Source: Lampris incognitus
Lineage: Eukaryota > Chordata > Actinopteri > Lampriformes > Lampridae
Direction: 5' to 3'
Assembly: GCF_029633865.1 (NCBI RefSeq)
Contig: NC_079214.1
Location: 16,966,753 to 17,030,752, forward strand
DNA: 64,000 nt
Part shown: one piece after another, positions 9,989-20,750 of the stretch
Layout of the letters: every line of letters begins with the position of its first letter
Position numbering within the stretch: the stretch's first letter is position 1
The notes under the pieces: model-generated
Seen by the model: only the letters and a program-made list of their open reading frames with translations
What the model was told of the DNA's origin: nothing
Database searches by the model: none
Program-made: the position numbers and the translations under genes

Positions 9989-12979
9989 GTGGGAGAGATA
10001 AAAAAAAGTGAAATGAAATTAAACTAGATGTATTGGTTGCTTAGGGAAGGGGAATGTGAGTAAGGTATTGCTCAGCGTAGATTTTTTTTTTAACAGGGCA
10101 GGGGGGGGGGGATTAAGCATGCAGCCAATTATTGGAAAAGAAATGCTGAAGGAAGAGAACGAAATGCATACATGCTCCGTCACCTGTAATACAGAAAACT
10201 AAACTGTCTGTTTCTACAGATGGACATTTTGTATCAATAGTGGAATTATGATAGCTTTTTTTTTCACTATTCAACCCTTTTAGTCCAAATGCATAGTCAT
10301 TAGAAAAAGCCTGATTTGTCAGATGAATGAAATGCATGAAATATATAAGATAATATAGAATAAATAAATAGATAACATAATAAATATATAACCAGGTACT
10401 TTTTCTCTGCTCAGTTCTGTAAAAATCAATAATAATAACTTTATCTATATAGCACTTTTCTAAAACAATGTTACAAAGAAATAAAACCAGGCAAGACAAA
10501 AATAAGAATAAAACCAAATAAGTAAGAGTAAACATAAAGAAAGTATGAATAAATAAAAACATCTCAAACAAATCTCTCCTACCCTGTCCTCTGCTCTCCT
10601 CTCGTCCTCTCTCGTCCTCTCTCGTCCTCTCCTCTCCTCTCCTCTCCTGTCCTCCCCTCCCCTCCCCTCCCCTCCCCTCCCCTCTCCTCTCCTCTCCTCT
10701 CCTCTCCTCTCTTCTCCTTTATTGTACTCCCTTCTCCTCTCCTCTCCTCTCCTCTCCCAGGTGGCTCTCTGGGCTATAGCTTACTCCCTGATCATTCTGG
10801 TCTCCATCACTGGGAATGTAACAGTAATCTGGATTATCCTCGCTCACAGACGGATGAGAACTGTAACCAACTACTTCATAGTAAACCTGGCCTTTTCGGA
10901 TGTGTCCATGGCTACCTTCAACACACTGTTCAACTTTGTCTATGGGCTTCACAATGACTGGTACTTTGGTTTGGGCTACTGTCGATTCCAAAACTTCTTC
11001 CCCATCACCGCCATGTTTTCTTCAATATACTCCATGGCTGCTATATCTGTGGACAGGTAAGAAACAAGCTGGTTACTATCTCTCCACAGAGAGGCTATGA
11101 CACATAATGCATCTTATAAGTGAAAGTGGGATAGGCTCCAGAATCCCTGTGACCCTGACAGCAGGATAAGCGGTTTGGATAATGGATGGAGGGATGGATA
11201 AGTGAAAGCCTGATAACTGATTTTTTTTTTTTGGTCATTATTTTCCTTAAATTGAATTGATTTCAGTGTCCTTTTGTACATGTGCATCTCAAAAAAATTA
11301 GAATATTGTGGAAAAATTCATTATTTTCTGTAATTTAATTCAAAAAGTGAAACTTTCATATATTCTAGATTCATTACACATAAAGTGAAATATGTCAAGC
11401 CTTTTTTGTTTTAATCTTGATGATTACGGCTTACAGCTCATGAAAATCAAAAATCCAGTATCTCAAAATATTAGAATATTACATAAGACCAATCAAAAAA
11501 AGGATTTATAATACAGAAATGCTGACCTTCTGAAAAGTATGTTCATTTATGCACTCAATACTTGGTCGGGGCTCTTTTTGCATGAATTACTGCATCAATG
11601 CGGCGTGGCATGGAGGCAGTCAGCCTGTGGCACTGCTAAGGTCTTATGGAAGCCCAGGTTACTTTGATAGCGGCCTTCAGCTCATCTGCATTGTTGGGTC
11701 TGGTGTCTCTCATCTTCCTCTTGACAATACCCCTTAAGCCACAGAAGGTCATTGCTGAAAGGGCTGGCTGTTCGTACAGTGCTGTATCAAAGCATATCCA
11801 TGGAAAGTTGACTGGAAGGGAAAAGTGTGGTAGGAAAAGGTACACAAGCAACAGGGATGACCGCAGCCTTGAGAGGATTGTCAAGCAAGGCCGATTCAAG
11901 AACTTGGGGGAGCTTCACAAGGAGTGAACTGAGGCTGGAGTCAGTGCATCAAGAGCCACCACGCACAGACGTGGCCAGGAACTGGGCTACAAGTGTCGCA
12001 TTCCTAGTGTCAAGCCACCCCTGAACCAGAGACAACGTCAGAAGCGTCTTACCTGGGCTAAGGAGAAAAAGAACTAGAGCGTTTGTCAGTGGTCCAAAGT
12101 CCTCTTTTCAGATGAAAGTAAATGTTGCATTTCATTTGGAAATCAAGGTCCCAGAGTCTGGAGGAAGAGTGGAGAGGCACAGAATCCAAGTTGCTTGAAG
12201 TCCAGTGTGAAGTTTCCACAGTCAGTGATGTTTGGGGTGCCATGTCATCTGCTGGTGTTGATCCACTGTGTTTCATCAAGCCCAGAGTCAACACAGCCGT
12301 CTACCAGGAGATTTTAGAGCACTTCATGCTTCCGTCTGCTGACAAGCTTTATGGAGATGCTGATTTCATTTTCCAGCAGGACTTAGCACCTGCCCACAGT
12401 GCCAAACCTACCATGGTATTACTGTGCTTGATTGGCCAGCCAACTGGCCTGACCTGAACCTCAGAATCTATGGGGTATTGTCAAGAGGAAGATGAGAGAC
12501 ACCAGACCTAACAATGCAAATGAGCTGAAGGCCGCTATCAAAGCAAGCTGGGCTTCCATAACACCTCAGCAGTGCCACAGGCTTCAGATAAATAGTGCCC
12601 ATGAATGTACCAATCGCATCATTTGTAGATCAGCGTTTCCCAACCCAGTCCTCAAGGAACCCCTATCCTGCAGATCTTTTTTGCAACCCTGAATAGGTAC
12701 CTGTTTGTAGTTATTCAACCAATCAGCAATGAATTATGTCAGACATTGCACACCTTGCATAATTAAGTGCTGCGAGATGATTGGTTGAGTAAGTACAAGC
12801 AGGGCTACCTATGCAGGGTTACAATGAAAATCTGCAGGATAGAGGTTCCTTGAGGACTGGGTTGGGAAACGCTGATTTAGAAGGTTTGCAATAATGTAGT
12901 CATCTAGTCATTTTTGGCAGTGCAGTGTCTCTGTAAAGAAGAGCAGTTATCTGGCTCCAGGCCTAGCCTCTCCATGGAG

Positions 12980-13059
<80 letters not shown>

Positions 13060-15044
13060 GATCACCACCTTGCCATGGTGGAGAAGCTTGCATGTACCAA
13101 TGATCCCAAGAGCTATGCCGCCCGGAGCTTGGCTCCTGGTAGGGTCACCCAAGGCGGACAGGTCAAGGGGGGGAAGTTCCAGACGAAGCGCGATTCAACC
13201 AAGACCTCAACGGCGGAACTATGCCAGTGAAGGCAGATGCAGGCTGCAGCAGAGGGTGGCCCCCAATCGTCTTGGTTCTCCATGCCTTTGGACTCAGGCC
13301 ACCCCCTGACAAGGACCGTGTGGTGGCTGCAGGTGCATCAGCCTCTCCACGTAAAAAGCTGTCACGCACAGGCGTCCTCCCATTATGGGGCTCCAGGATC
13401 GACCTCTACACCCACCCGAGGACCCAGAGGGAAGACAGTCATACCCGACCCCGAGTGACCGCCGTGTGTGTGTTTTGGGGGGTGGGGTGGGGGGGGGGGT
13501 CAAGTGGACAGAAGATGGACAGCCACCACATTCAACAATTAGATCAGTTTAATTTTCAAGTGTGAGTTGTCAAAGTGCCAAATAACTGCCTGATTGAAGA
13601 GTCATGACAACAACAAAAAGTAACCCACCAAAAATAATCTATGAAAGAAATAATCTGTAAAAGAAATAATCTGTAAAAGAAATAATTTATAAAAGGGAAA
13701 AAAAAGGATGGATCAGAGAGACATTTTCTTGCCTGTTTCCAGAATATTTTAACTTCGACTGAACCTTACAGTGATTAGACGGTTCATTTGTTGAGGGAGA
13801 CATTGGCTTAAGATTGTTAAAAGAAGACAAAATCGATTTCAATTAGGGTGTGTGACTAGATTTACAGACATATTATAAAAGAAATCGATTCATTTTTGCA
13901 GTCAGTTCCACATTATGTCAAGCTAACGGTTGGCTCATGACACATGCATAAATGGTCATACATGCATGTGTTCATGCACACACACACACACGTCATCACG
14001 CCTTCTCTGTATAATATATGCATACATATATATGCATATATGTACGTACATGTATACATATGTATACACACACACATATATATATGCATGTATGCAAATA
14101 AGTGTATATACACATATATATGTATGCATATCTGTGGATTGATGATAAATTGAGTGGGTTTGGTTGATTAACAGATGAGTAAGTTGATAGATAATTAATT
14201 TTATGAGTTATAGCTAGTTTTGCAAGGGAAGAGTGGTGTTTGATTTTTGTAGTACAGATTTTTGTAGTAGTACAGGTTTTTGTAGTAGTAGTTTACAGTA
14301 GTACAGATTTTTGTGGTACAGTTTGATTTGATTTTTGTAGTACAGATTTGTAGTACAGAGTCAATCTTCTGGAATATTTCAAATCAATTCACATTAGTTA
14401 CCCCCTGTTTATGCAACCATAAGGTCGTCATATCTGGTGAGAAAATGACCCCATTTCTGTGCATTGTGTGATGTGTAACTTTTCTTTAAGGTACATGGCC
14501 ATCATCCACCCTCTAAAGCCCCGCCTCTCTTCCACCTCAACCAAGGTCGTGATTGGGCTAATTTGGGCGGTCGCATTTTCACTGGCTTTTCCTCAGTGCT
14601 ACTACAGCGTGACCAACTACTACTACCCCAGAACTGTCTGCATGGTGGACTGGCCTGATGACTACGGCGGAACACATCAACTAAGGTTAAAGATGTAGAT
14701 ACACTTAGCGACAGACCCACGTACACAACGCCAGTCAGACAAACATTTCAACACAATAACTATCAAATGCTTTAAAAAAAAACTTTATGTAGAATGAGAA
14801 CATATGAAACAGCTGTTTCCAGGGCAGCACGGTGGCGCAGTGGTTAGCGTGGTCGCCTCACAGCAAGAAGGTCCTGGGTTCGAGCCCCGGGGTAGTTCAA
14901 CCTTGGTGGGTCATCCTCTGTGTGGAGTTTGCATGTTCTCCCCGTGTCTGTGTGGGTTTCCTCTCGGGGCTCCAGTTTCCTCCCATAGTCCAAAGACATG
15001 TAGGTCAGGTGAATTGGCCGTACTAGATTGTCCCGGGGAATGAA

Positions 15045-15136
<92 letters not shown>

Positions 15137-16286
15137 CCCTGTGATGGCCTGGCGGCTTGTCCAGGGTGTCTCCCCGCCTGCCACCCAATGACTGCTGGGA
15201 TAGGCTCCATCATCCCTGAGAGCAGGATAAGCGGTTCAGATAATGGATGGATGGATGTTTCCAGGGCTTCGGTAGCTAGCATCTGTCTATCATTGTGTCT
15301 ATAACACATGGAAATGTAGTGTGATGTCTGGACACACACACACAAACACACACACAGGTAAGCAACCACACACACTTACATGTGACACGAGCTACATACC
15401 GCTGTCACAAGCAGACTGGACTAGATTGAATTTACTCAATCCAAATATCAGAAATATAATGAACACAGACTGAAAAATATTCCATATAACTTCAGGAGCT
15501 CGAGACAGCATGACTGGGGTCCGCGTCATCAGATCATCGGCCTCTGTCTCTCTCTCTCCGCAGTTACCAATTGGCGGTGATATTGTTGAGCTACTTGCTC
15601 CCTCTTCTGGTGATGCTGGTGACCTACAGTTTGGTTGGACGAACATTGTGGGGCGGGCACATCCCTGGAGAGGCAACAGACCATTACCACAACCAGTTAA
15701 CAGCTAAGAGAAAGGTCACAACCCCCGTTTTTTTCTCCGTTTTTCTGTCATCAACTAACTGAACACAAATAAATCTGCGAGTTGTCTTGTGTGTCTTTCC
15801 TAATTCAGAGGATGTCAGCAGAGAGTTTGGCTTACCTGAACTAGGTTTAAATGAATTAAACTGAGCTCAGCTTTCTGAAACGGATGAGCAGAACTGAAAT
15901 GAAGTGAGATGGATAGCGCTGAATGGGTTGACCTGTTCTTTCCCTGTGATACCCCTGCAGATAGTGAAGATGATGGTCGTTGTGGTGACAACTTTTGCCC
16001 TGTGCTGGTTGCCCTACCACATCTACTTCATACTGGGGTCATTCAACAAAGACATTTATCACGAACACTACATTCAGCAGGTCTGTCTGTGCATCCTTTG
16101 CTCTGCTTGTCTGTCTGTCTGCATGCCCGTCTGTCTTTCTATCCTTCCCTTTTTGAGTTTTAGTGTCCAATTTAACTTATTCAGTTCACTTTACTTACTT
16201 CATCAGGTGTACCTTGCTATCTTCTGGTTGGCTATGAGCTCTACTATGTACAACCCTGTCATCTACTGCTGTTTAAATCAAAGGTG

Positions 16287-16362
<76 letters not shown>

Positions 16363-16821
16363 GTCAAAAAACTTTAAACCCAGCCAGCTGGTGTGGCACA
16401 TAGAGGATTAAATATGTTGCTTGGGGATACTTTGAGAGATGATAAGGCGTTGGAAATGTGGTCCATCCAGTTTGGGGATGACCTCGGAGACAATTAAGCC
16501 ATATTGCAAGCATGTGCTGTAACTTACATCTCTCTCTCTCTCACTTCCTCTGTCTGTAGATTTCGTGCTGGTTTCCGCCATGCGTTCAGCTGGTTTCCCT
16601 TTGTCAAAGTGTCAGAGGAGGACAAGATGGAACTGAAGTACGCAAACACCTTCAGAGTCACTATGACCCGCAGCTGCCGCTCAGACAGCACACGGCAACA
16701 CAACGCCAACACTAGCCTCAGTACACACACATCTATGAAAGCGCACAACTCACACAGGGCAAGCTCTGCACGGAAGCAGGAGGGCACAGCATCCCCGGCT
16801 GACAGTCTCATCAGGGCTTGA
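9854..16821 (+). CDS. tacr2: Tachykinin (neurokinin) receptor 2-like GPCR, seven coding exons
   Basis: A rhodopsin-family receptor for tachykinin peptides, coupling mainly to Gq at the plasma membrane (known for the family). Coding exons: 9854-9988, 10761-11056, 14491-14685, 15564-15714, 15961-16080, 16207-16283, 16560-16821; 1236 nt, 411 residues (human NK2 receptor 398). Visible marks are an N-glycosylation site NGT at residue 32, TM1 [16 protein letters not shown], the TM3 cysteine in [15 protein letters not shown], the ECL2 cysteine in [17 protein letters not shown] and [11 protein letters not shown]. The choice of tacr2 over tacr1/tacr3 rests on [17 protein letters not shown], the ECL2 region and the neighbour hk1. 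Two introns are extra relative to the five-exon mammalian gene. The usual palmitoylated cysteine after helix 8 is absent (FSWFPFVKV). Confidence 0.88.
9989..10760 (+). other. tacr2: tacr2 intron 1 (extra, 772 bp)
   Basis: Phase 0, GT...AG. It holds an AT-rich body, a likely LINE/SINE tail (10427-10480, minus strand) and a homopyrimidine tract (10575-10758) ending at the acceptor. CAGGTGG occurs at both boundaries (9986-9992 and 10758-10764). Confidence 0.75.
10575..10758 (+). repeat. CT/CCCCT homopyrimidine tract at the tacr2 exon 2 acceptor
   Basis: About 185 bp of nearly pure pyrimidine on the + strand, built from CTCTC and CCCCT units, running into the acceptor CCCAG. It acts as an extremely long polypyrimidine tract and could form triplex DNA. 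Confidence 0.85.
10761..11056 (+). CDS. tacr2: tacr2 coding exon 2: TM1 to TM3
   Basis: 296 nt from VALWAIAY to SVDR, ending two bases into the arginine codon of the DRY motif. It holds TM1, the first loop [11 protein letters not shown]2 and TM3 with the disulfide cysteine. Donor AG|GTAAGA. Confidence 0.9.
11128..11197 (+). repeat. SINE family C, 3' fragment
   Basis: Matches the end of the 14822-15262 copy: GGGATAGGCTCCA, then the AGCAGGATAAGCGGTT core and an ATGGATGG tail. Confidence 0.65.
11281..12900. mobile_element. Rearranged Tc1/mariner element, fold-back arrangement
   Basis: The left part (11281-11735) is the 3' end of a Tc1-like element on the minus strand, with its outer repeat (GTGCATCTCAAAAAAATTAG) and the transposase end. 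At about 11736 it joins a plus-strand piece of the same family, 11736-12625, that runs from the helix-turn-helix ([16 protein letters not shown]) through LFSDESK to the same C-terminus. The two copies of the [14 protein letters not shown] region are inverted relative to each other. Stops and frameshifts are frequent. The right terminal repeat is not visible, and a hAT MITE (12631-12874) sits in the right end. Confidence 0.75.
12631..12874. mobile_element. hAT-type MITE, 244 bp
   Basis: Terminal inverted repeats of about 34 bp with one mismatch (CAGCGTTTCCCAACCC at the left, its complement at the right). Flanking 8-mers TTGTAGAT and ATTTAGAA are only partly alike, so the target duplication is degraded. 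No coding capacity. Confidence 0.7.
12982..13056 (+). repeat. (GT)n microsatellite
   Basis: About 37 uninterrupted GT units in tacr2 intron 2. Confidence 0.95.
13058..13480 (+). repeat. GC-rich interspersed repeat of unknown class
   Basis: Compositionally unlike the surrounding intron. It has a look I associate with the 5' region of a fish retroelement, but no protein domain is readable, so I leave it unclassified. Confidence 0.35.
13500..14490. other. tacr2 intron 2, right part
   Basis: No gene. Holds a poly-G run (13488-13499), an AT-rich stretch, mixed CA/TA/CATA simple sequence (13975-14135) and a tract of short TTTGTAGTA-like repeats (14240-14360). Confidence 0.6.
14491..14685 (+). CDS. 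tacr2: tacr2 coding exon 3: loop 2, TM4 and ECL2
   Basis: 195 nt, the same length as the mammalian exon. Encodes [12 protein letters not shown] through ECL2 with its cysteine (RTVCMVDWP). Acceptor TTTAAG, donor AAG|GTTAAA. Confidence 0.9.
14822..15262 (+). repeat. tRNA-derived SINE, family C, full copy
   Basis: The head carries a pol III A box (GTGGCGCAGTGG) and B box (GGGTTCGAGCC). The body has the conserved CCAAAGACATGTAGGTCAGG block, an internal (GT)n of about 86 bp and an ATGGATGG tail. Other copies: 11128-11197, 18624-18960 (minus), 46793-46937 (minus), 52087-52408 (minus). Confidence 0.85.
15564..15714 (+). CDS. tacr2: tacr2 coding exon 4: TM5 and third loop
   Basis: 151 nt as in mammals. 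Encodes [16 protein letters not shown] through [11 protein letters not shown] to AKRK. Acceptor CCGCAG, donor AAG|GTCACA. Confidence 0.9.
15961..16080 (+). CDS. tacr2: tacr2 coding exon 5: TM6
   Basis: 120 nt encoding [20 protein letters not shown] to HYIQQ. With the 77-nt exon 6 it makes 197 nt, the size of the single mammalian exon. Donor CAG|GTCTGT. Confidence 0.88.
16081..16206 (+). other. tacr2: tacr2 intron 5 (extra, 126 bp)
   Basis: A very short phase-0 intron inside the TM6-TM7 exon, between IQQ and VYLA, rich in TCTG repeats. The boundaries are CAG|GTCTGT and CAG|GTGTAC. Confidence 0.85.
16207..16283 (+). CDS. tacr2: tacr2 coding exon 6: TM7
   Basis: 77 nt encoding [12 protein letters not shown] to the NPVIY motif and LNQ. 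The donor AAG|GTGAAA is followed at once by a (CA)n run of about 73 bp. Confidence 0.9.
16288..16360 (+). repeat. (CA)n microsatellite at the tacr2 intron 6 donor
   Basis: About 36 CA units starting a few bases after the 5' splice site of intron 6. Confidence 0.95.
16560..16821 (+). CDS. tacr2: tacr2 coding exon 7: cytoplasmic tail
   Basis: 262 nt from FRAGFRHAF to the TGA stop. The tail is Ser/Thr-rich (likely kinase sites). Where human NK1, NK2 and NK3 have CCP or WCP after helix 8, this one has WFP, so no cysteine is available for palmitoylation there. Confidence 0.88.
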
Positions 16822-17260
16822 ACAGCCGAACAAGCTTCGTACGTGGCCAATCAAGACTGAGCAGGATTCGCATGCAGCCTATCAAAACTCATCATTGTGT
16901 TTCAGTAGGGGGAGTACCTGGTGGTCCCTATCTCCTCTCCTGTAGAAAGGGACCACCTGGGTAAACGATATCGGAGAATGGCTACAGATGAGCGTAGTGG
17001 AGAGCTGCGATGGACAGGGAACGGTGGGAGAGACTTGTTGAGGCATCAGCTGTGCTCCTGCGACCTCCATAGGTTACGGAACTGATGATGACGATCAAAC
17101 CTCGCCTGGATTTGGCCACTGCCAATCAATTCGAACAAGGGTTTGGCTACATGGGGGAAAAAAGTCAAAGCTGAATATCTTTGGGCAGAACAGAAGATGA
17201 CAATCCCTCTTTACAGCCAATCAGAAGTGAGAAATCCATGAGGAAGCTCATAAGAATAAA
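16822..17260 (+). other. tacr2: Likely tacr2 3' UTR
   Basis: No open frame of interest. An AATAAA at 17255-17260 is the first clear polyadenylation signal after the stop codon. Confidence 0.45.
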
Positions 17261-18035
17261 AAGCAGACAACCAGAGAGTTCAAGGTCTTCAAAGTAGTGG
17301 AGTCTGCAGCGAACTTAAAAAAAAAAAGAATCAGGAGAAAAACATTAAAACTTGCTAATCTGAGGGAATGAATTGCTCATGGGACCAATAGTAGGTGTAG
17401 CATTGTTGTCTTGCAGAACACCGTTCAGGTGAGTTTAACTGTGAAGCTGGTTGGTATGTCTCTCCTTTTGTTTTTAACATTACTGGGCCTGAATGGGGAG
17501 GTCACTCGGATCAGTCCAGTCTTGTAGCTGGAGCAAACCGTATGTGTAGCTTTTATTAGGGATGTGTTTCCCACCAACCTCTAGGGTCTGCTGAGATGTC
17601 TGCACTAACATTTTTGTGAATTACCCAAAAAACAATAATAATGTCACAAAATAATATGATATAGTATCTTTATATAGCTAGCATTATTTTGAGTTTATAA
17701 TCCCTCATGAAAAACATCACATGGATTTGACTTTTTTTTTTTTAAGTTCTGCCTTTCCCACACGATGGCCAGTTCCACACAGGCTGGTGGAAGTAGTTGT
17801 GCGTTGGTGGTTGAAAAGATCGCTTAGTTAGAAAAGAACCAACATGCTGTATTGTGTAAATGCACTACTTGTAAAGAAAAAGAGAAAGTTGCCTGCACTG
17901 TGACTTGTGAAAATTCATATCTTGTAAAAAAAAACCCCCAAAAGCCTTCCATGTGTATATTTTAACAACTAATTCCCTATAAAATTGTGGAAATATGTGT
18001 TTACAGAGAAAATGTGCCTGTGCAGGGATATGTGC

Positions 18036-18093
<58 letters not shown>

Positions 18094-18164
18094 ATCAGAA
18101 TACTTTGTTCATCCCTGAGGGGAAATTGGGTGTGTTTATATATACACACACACACACACACACA

Positions 18165-18207
<43 letters not shown>

Positions 18208-18244
18208 CATACATACACAAACATACCCAATTTATATAGTACAC

Positions 18245-18279
<35 letters not shown>

Positions 18280-18350
18280 GTATATATGGTGTTTTTGTTT
18301 GGAAACCGTCAATGGTGTTGATAAAAATGTTCAACAAATGAGTGGAATGT
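17261..18350. other. Intergenic, simple-sequence rich
   Basis: No gene. (TA)n, (CA)n and CATA tracts fill 18040-18290, with two (TA)n blocks of about 40 bp. Confidence 0.6.
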
Positions 18351-18435
18351 TAAGATAGATGTAAGAAAAAAAACCTTTAATTCATAGCAGCTTGTACTTC
18401 TATGAATTAAGGTTTTTTTTCCTACATCTATCTTA
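18351..18435. repeat. Near-perfect inverted repeat (fold-back), 36-bp arms
   Basis: Arms at 18351-18387 and 18400-18435 are complementary with few mismatches, separated by a 12-bp loop. The arm starts TAAGATAGATGTAAG. No coding content. Confidence 0.85.
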
Positions 18436-18623
18436 GCGATCACGTATTTTGGAATGTCGCACCTCTCCCTTCCCCATTGGATGTTGTGCACGTGATGTGC
18501 ATGACGAAAAAGTAAATGGTATGTTCTTTCCCCGAGTAGCTTTATTGACAGATGATGATTGCTTATGGCATGAAACAGGCTTGTACTGTCTCATAAAGAA
18601 TTTACTCGACTCACTGGATTTTA

Positions 18624-18960
18624 TATCCATCCATTATCCAAGCCACTTATCTGAATTCGGGTCGCGGGATGCTGGAGCGTATCCCAACAGTCATTGGGCG
18701 GCAGGCCGCCAATCCATCACAGGGCTGACACATTCACACCTAGGGACAATTTAGTATGGCCGAGTCACCTGCCCTACATGTCTTTGGACTATGGGAGGAA
18801 AGCAGAGCACCCAGAGGAAACCCACGCAGACACAGGGAGGACATGCAAACTCCACACAGAGGACGACCCGGGACGACCCCCCAAGCCTGGACAACCCCGG
18901 GGTTCAAACCCAGGACCTTCTACCTGTGGGGTGACCGCGCTAACCACTGCGCCACCATAG
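18624..18960 (-). repeat. SINE family C, minus strand
   Basis: Near full length from the tRNA-like head (A and B boxes near 18925-18955) to the ATGGAT tail. It lacks the internal GT run of the 14822 copy. Confidence 0.8.
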
Positions 18961-18962
18961 TA

Positions 18963-19007
<45 letters not shown>

Positions 19008-20750
19008 TGTGTGTGTGTGAATGATGAGCTCATGGGATGTGAGCATTTAGAAAAATGATGTCCCACCAACTTCACAACAGATCCTGAACCCACACAGCAA
19101 ACCTGAAAGTCAACCCTGGCACCTGCATGCTTGACAGCAAGGGAAGCTAGCTGTCATTGTCAATGATCGCTGTGTGCTGGGAAGGTTGGAGCCACAGAAA
19201 GAAATCTGAAAACACTGAAGGACTGAAATGTACTTGGTACCCGTCTTTCCTCCTTTATTCCACCACAATCCTCCCCCCTTCTTTCTCATCTCTGTTGTTT
19301 TTCCTTCATTCCTCCCTCTACCAGTTCCTTCCCTCATACACGCCTTCCTTTCTTTCCTCCTCCGTCTCCTCTTAGGAGGAGGGTTAGAAATCGAAGTACT
19401 CGCTTTCCAAGGAGGAAAGGGGGAAGAATATGGACAGTTTGCAGCAGCGGAGCTGTAAACTGTCTACTGGGTACCAGAGCAAAGCATTACATGGTACAAG
19501 CTCCAAGCTTTAAACGCTATCATTTGGCTGTTACTTTCCCTCAGACACCCCTGGATATAGCTGTCCTATATCACATATCCTTCAGCCTGTACGGCCGTGG
19601 GACCATTTTTAATCTTGTACAATTGCTTCTCTCCACCAAACTTATGTGGTATCACAAGAGTATAGTTGCTGTTTTTTTTCCCATACGCTGTCGAGATAAC
19701 CAATGGAAATGTTGGAAAAATGTGCAACAATCATAACTGTCCTACCAGCTGCAAGGTGACTTCCACCATACCAGACATACCAGACTGCTCCCAGACAGCA
19801 TAAATAACACGAGAGGATTGGGGGTCGTGCCATTTTGCACCTACGCTGCTCTGATTGTGTAGAAAGAGACGCCTCATGATTTCACGGCTGACCAAGAGGG
19901 ACTTGCCCGGGCCAGGGCTTACACAGCAGAATAGAAGATGGAAAAGGCTGCATGTATGTGAGTCTGAACACCATGCCGGCAGTCATTGGTTTTGCCAAAA
20001 ACAAAGTGAACAAGCCTGAGACTAGAGACAGAACTCCATGAGACGTTGGTGACTTGCATGACATAATTTCCCTTTACACTAAGAGAAGACGAGCCGACCA
20101 CGGGTTCATAACAGAGATTGCTGGATTTCCTGCAACTTTACTGTCACCGACAGTACAACGGCTGTCGTCATCATAACATTTTGTGGTTATTAGTCACTTC
20201 AAACAGTTATTGTTCTTATATATTACTCATATATTGTGCTTTCACGTGTTTATTACAATTTCACTTCTTTCTTTATAATATATGTTTTTATATTTCCAGT
20301 GTATAGTACCGTTGAGTAGAGATGGAAAAAGTCGGATAAAGTGCTGCTTCTTAGACACAACTGATGTAAAATTCACCATTTAAAGTACTGGATAATTGAG
20401 TGCTTGATATTATAGTGAAATATACTGTTGAAGTGCTAGTGTGCTGCTGTCAGCATTTACAAATATGACTTTTGTGGTGATTAGGTTGGTCATGTAACAA
20501 GCACCATAGCCTGTCAGGGTTTTCATTTCAGAAAAAAAAAAATTTGCCACTGTCAGAAAATCTTAGTTTGCTGCCAATGCTGAAATGGACACCCTGAAAA
20601 ATATTCCTTGTGTTTCACTGCGATTATTTTCCCCTTAATACAGCGAAATGTGCACTTTTCGCTCTTCCTGCACTTAAAACGTGTGTTGGATCATTTGAAG
20701 ATTTATTGGAATTACATAAAGGTGCAAATAAAAATGTGAAACTCGTTGAC
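18963..20750. other. Intergenic, no recognisable gene
   Basis: Starts with a (TA)n/(GT)n tract (18963-19018). Pyrimidine-rich 19250-19380. No exon, RNA gene or clear transposon was found. Confidence 0.5.

Noticed and set aside
10113-10571. 152-codon open frame on the minus strand in tacr2 intron 1
   Set aside because: AT-rich low-complexity translation, no domain, and it overlaps a retroelement tail.
14822-14900. tRNA-like sequence with A and B boxes
   Set aside because: It is the head of a SINE with a 3' body and tail, not a tRNA gene; the same holds for heads near 44960, 59420 and 61350.
17985-18321. Open frames made of repeated Tyr-Ile or Thr-His
   Set aside because: They are translations of TA, CA and GT microsatellites; the same applies near 13000, 15100, 52250, 55300 and 60770.
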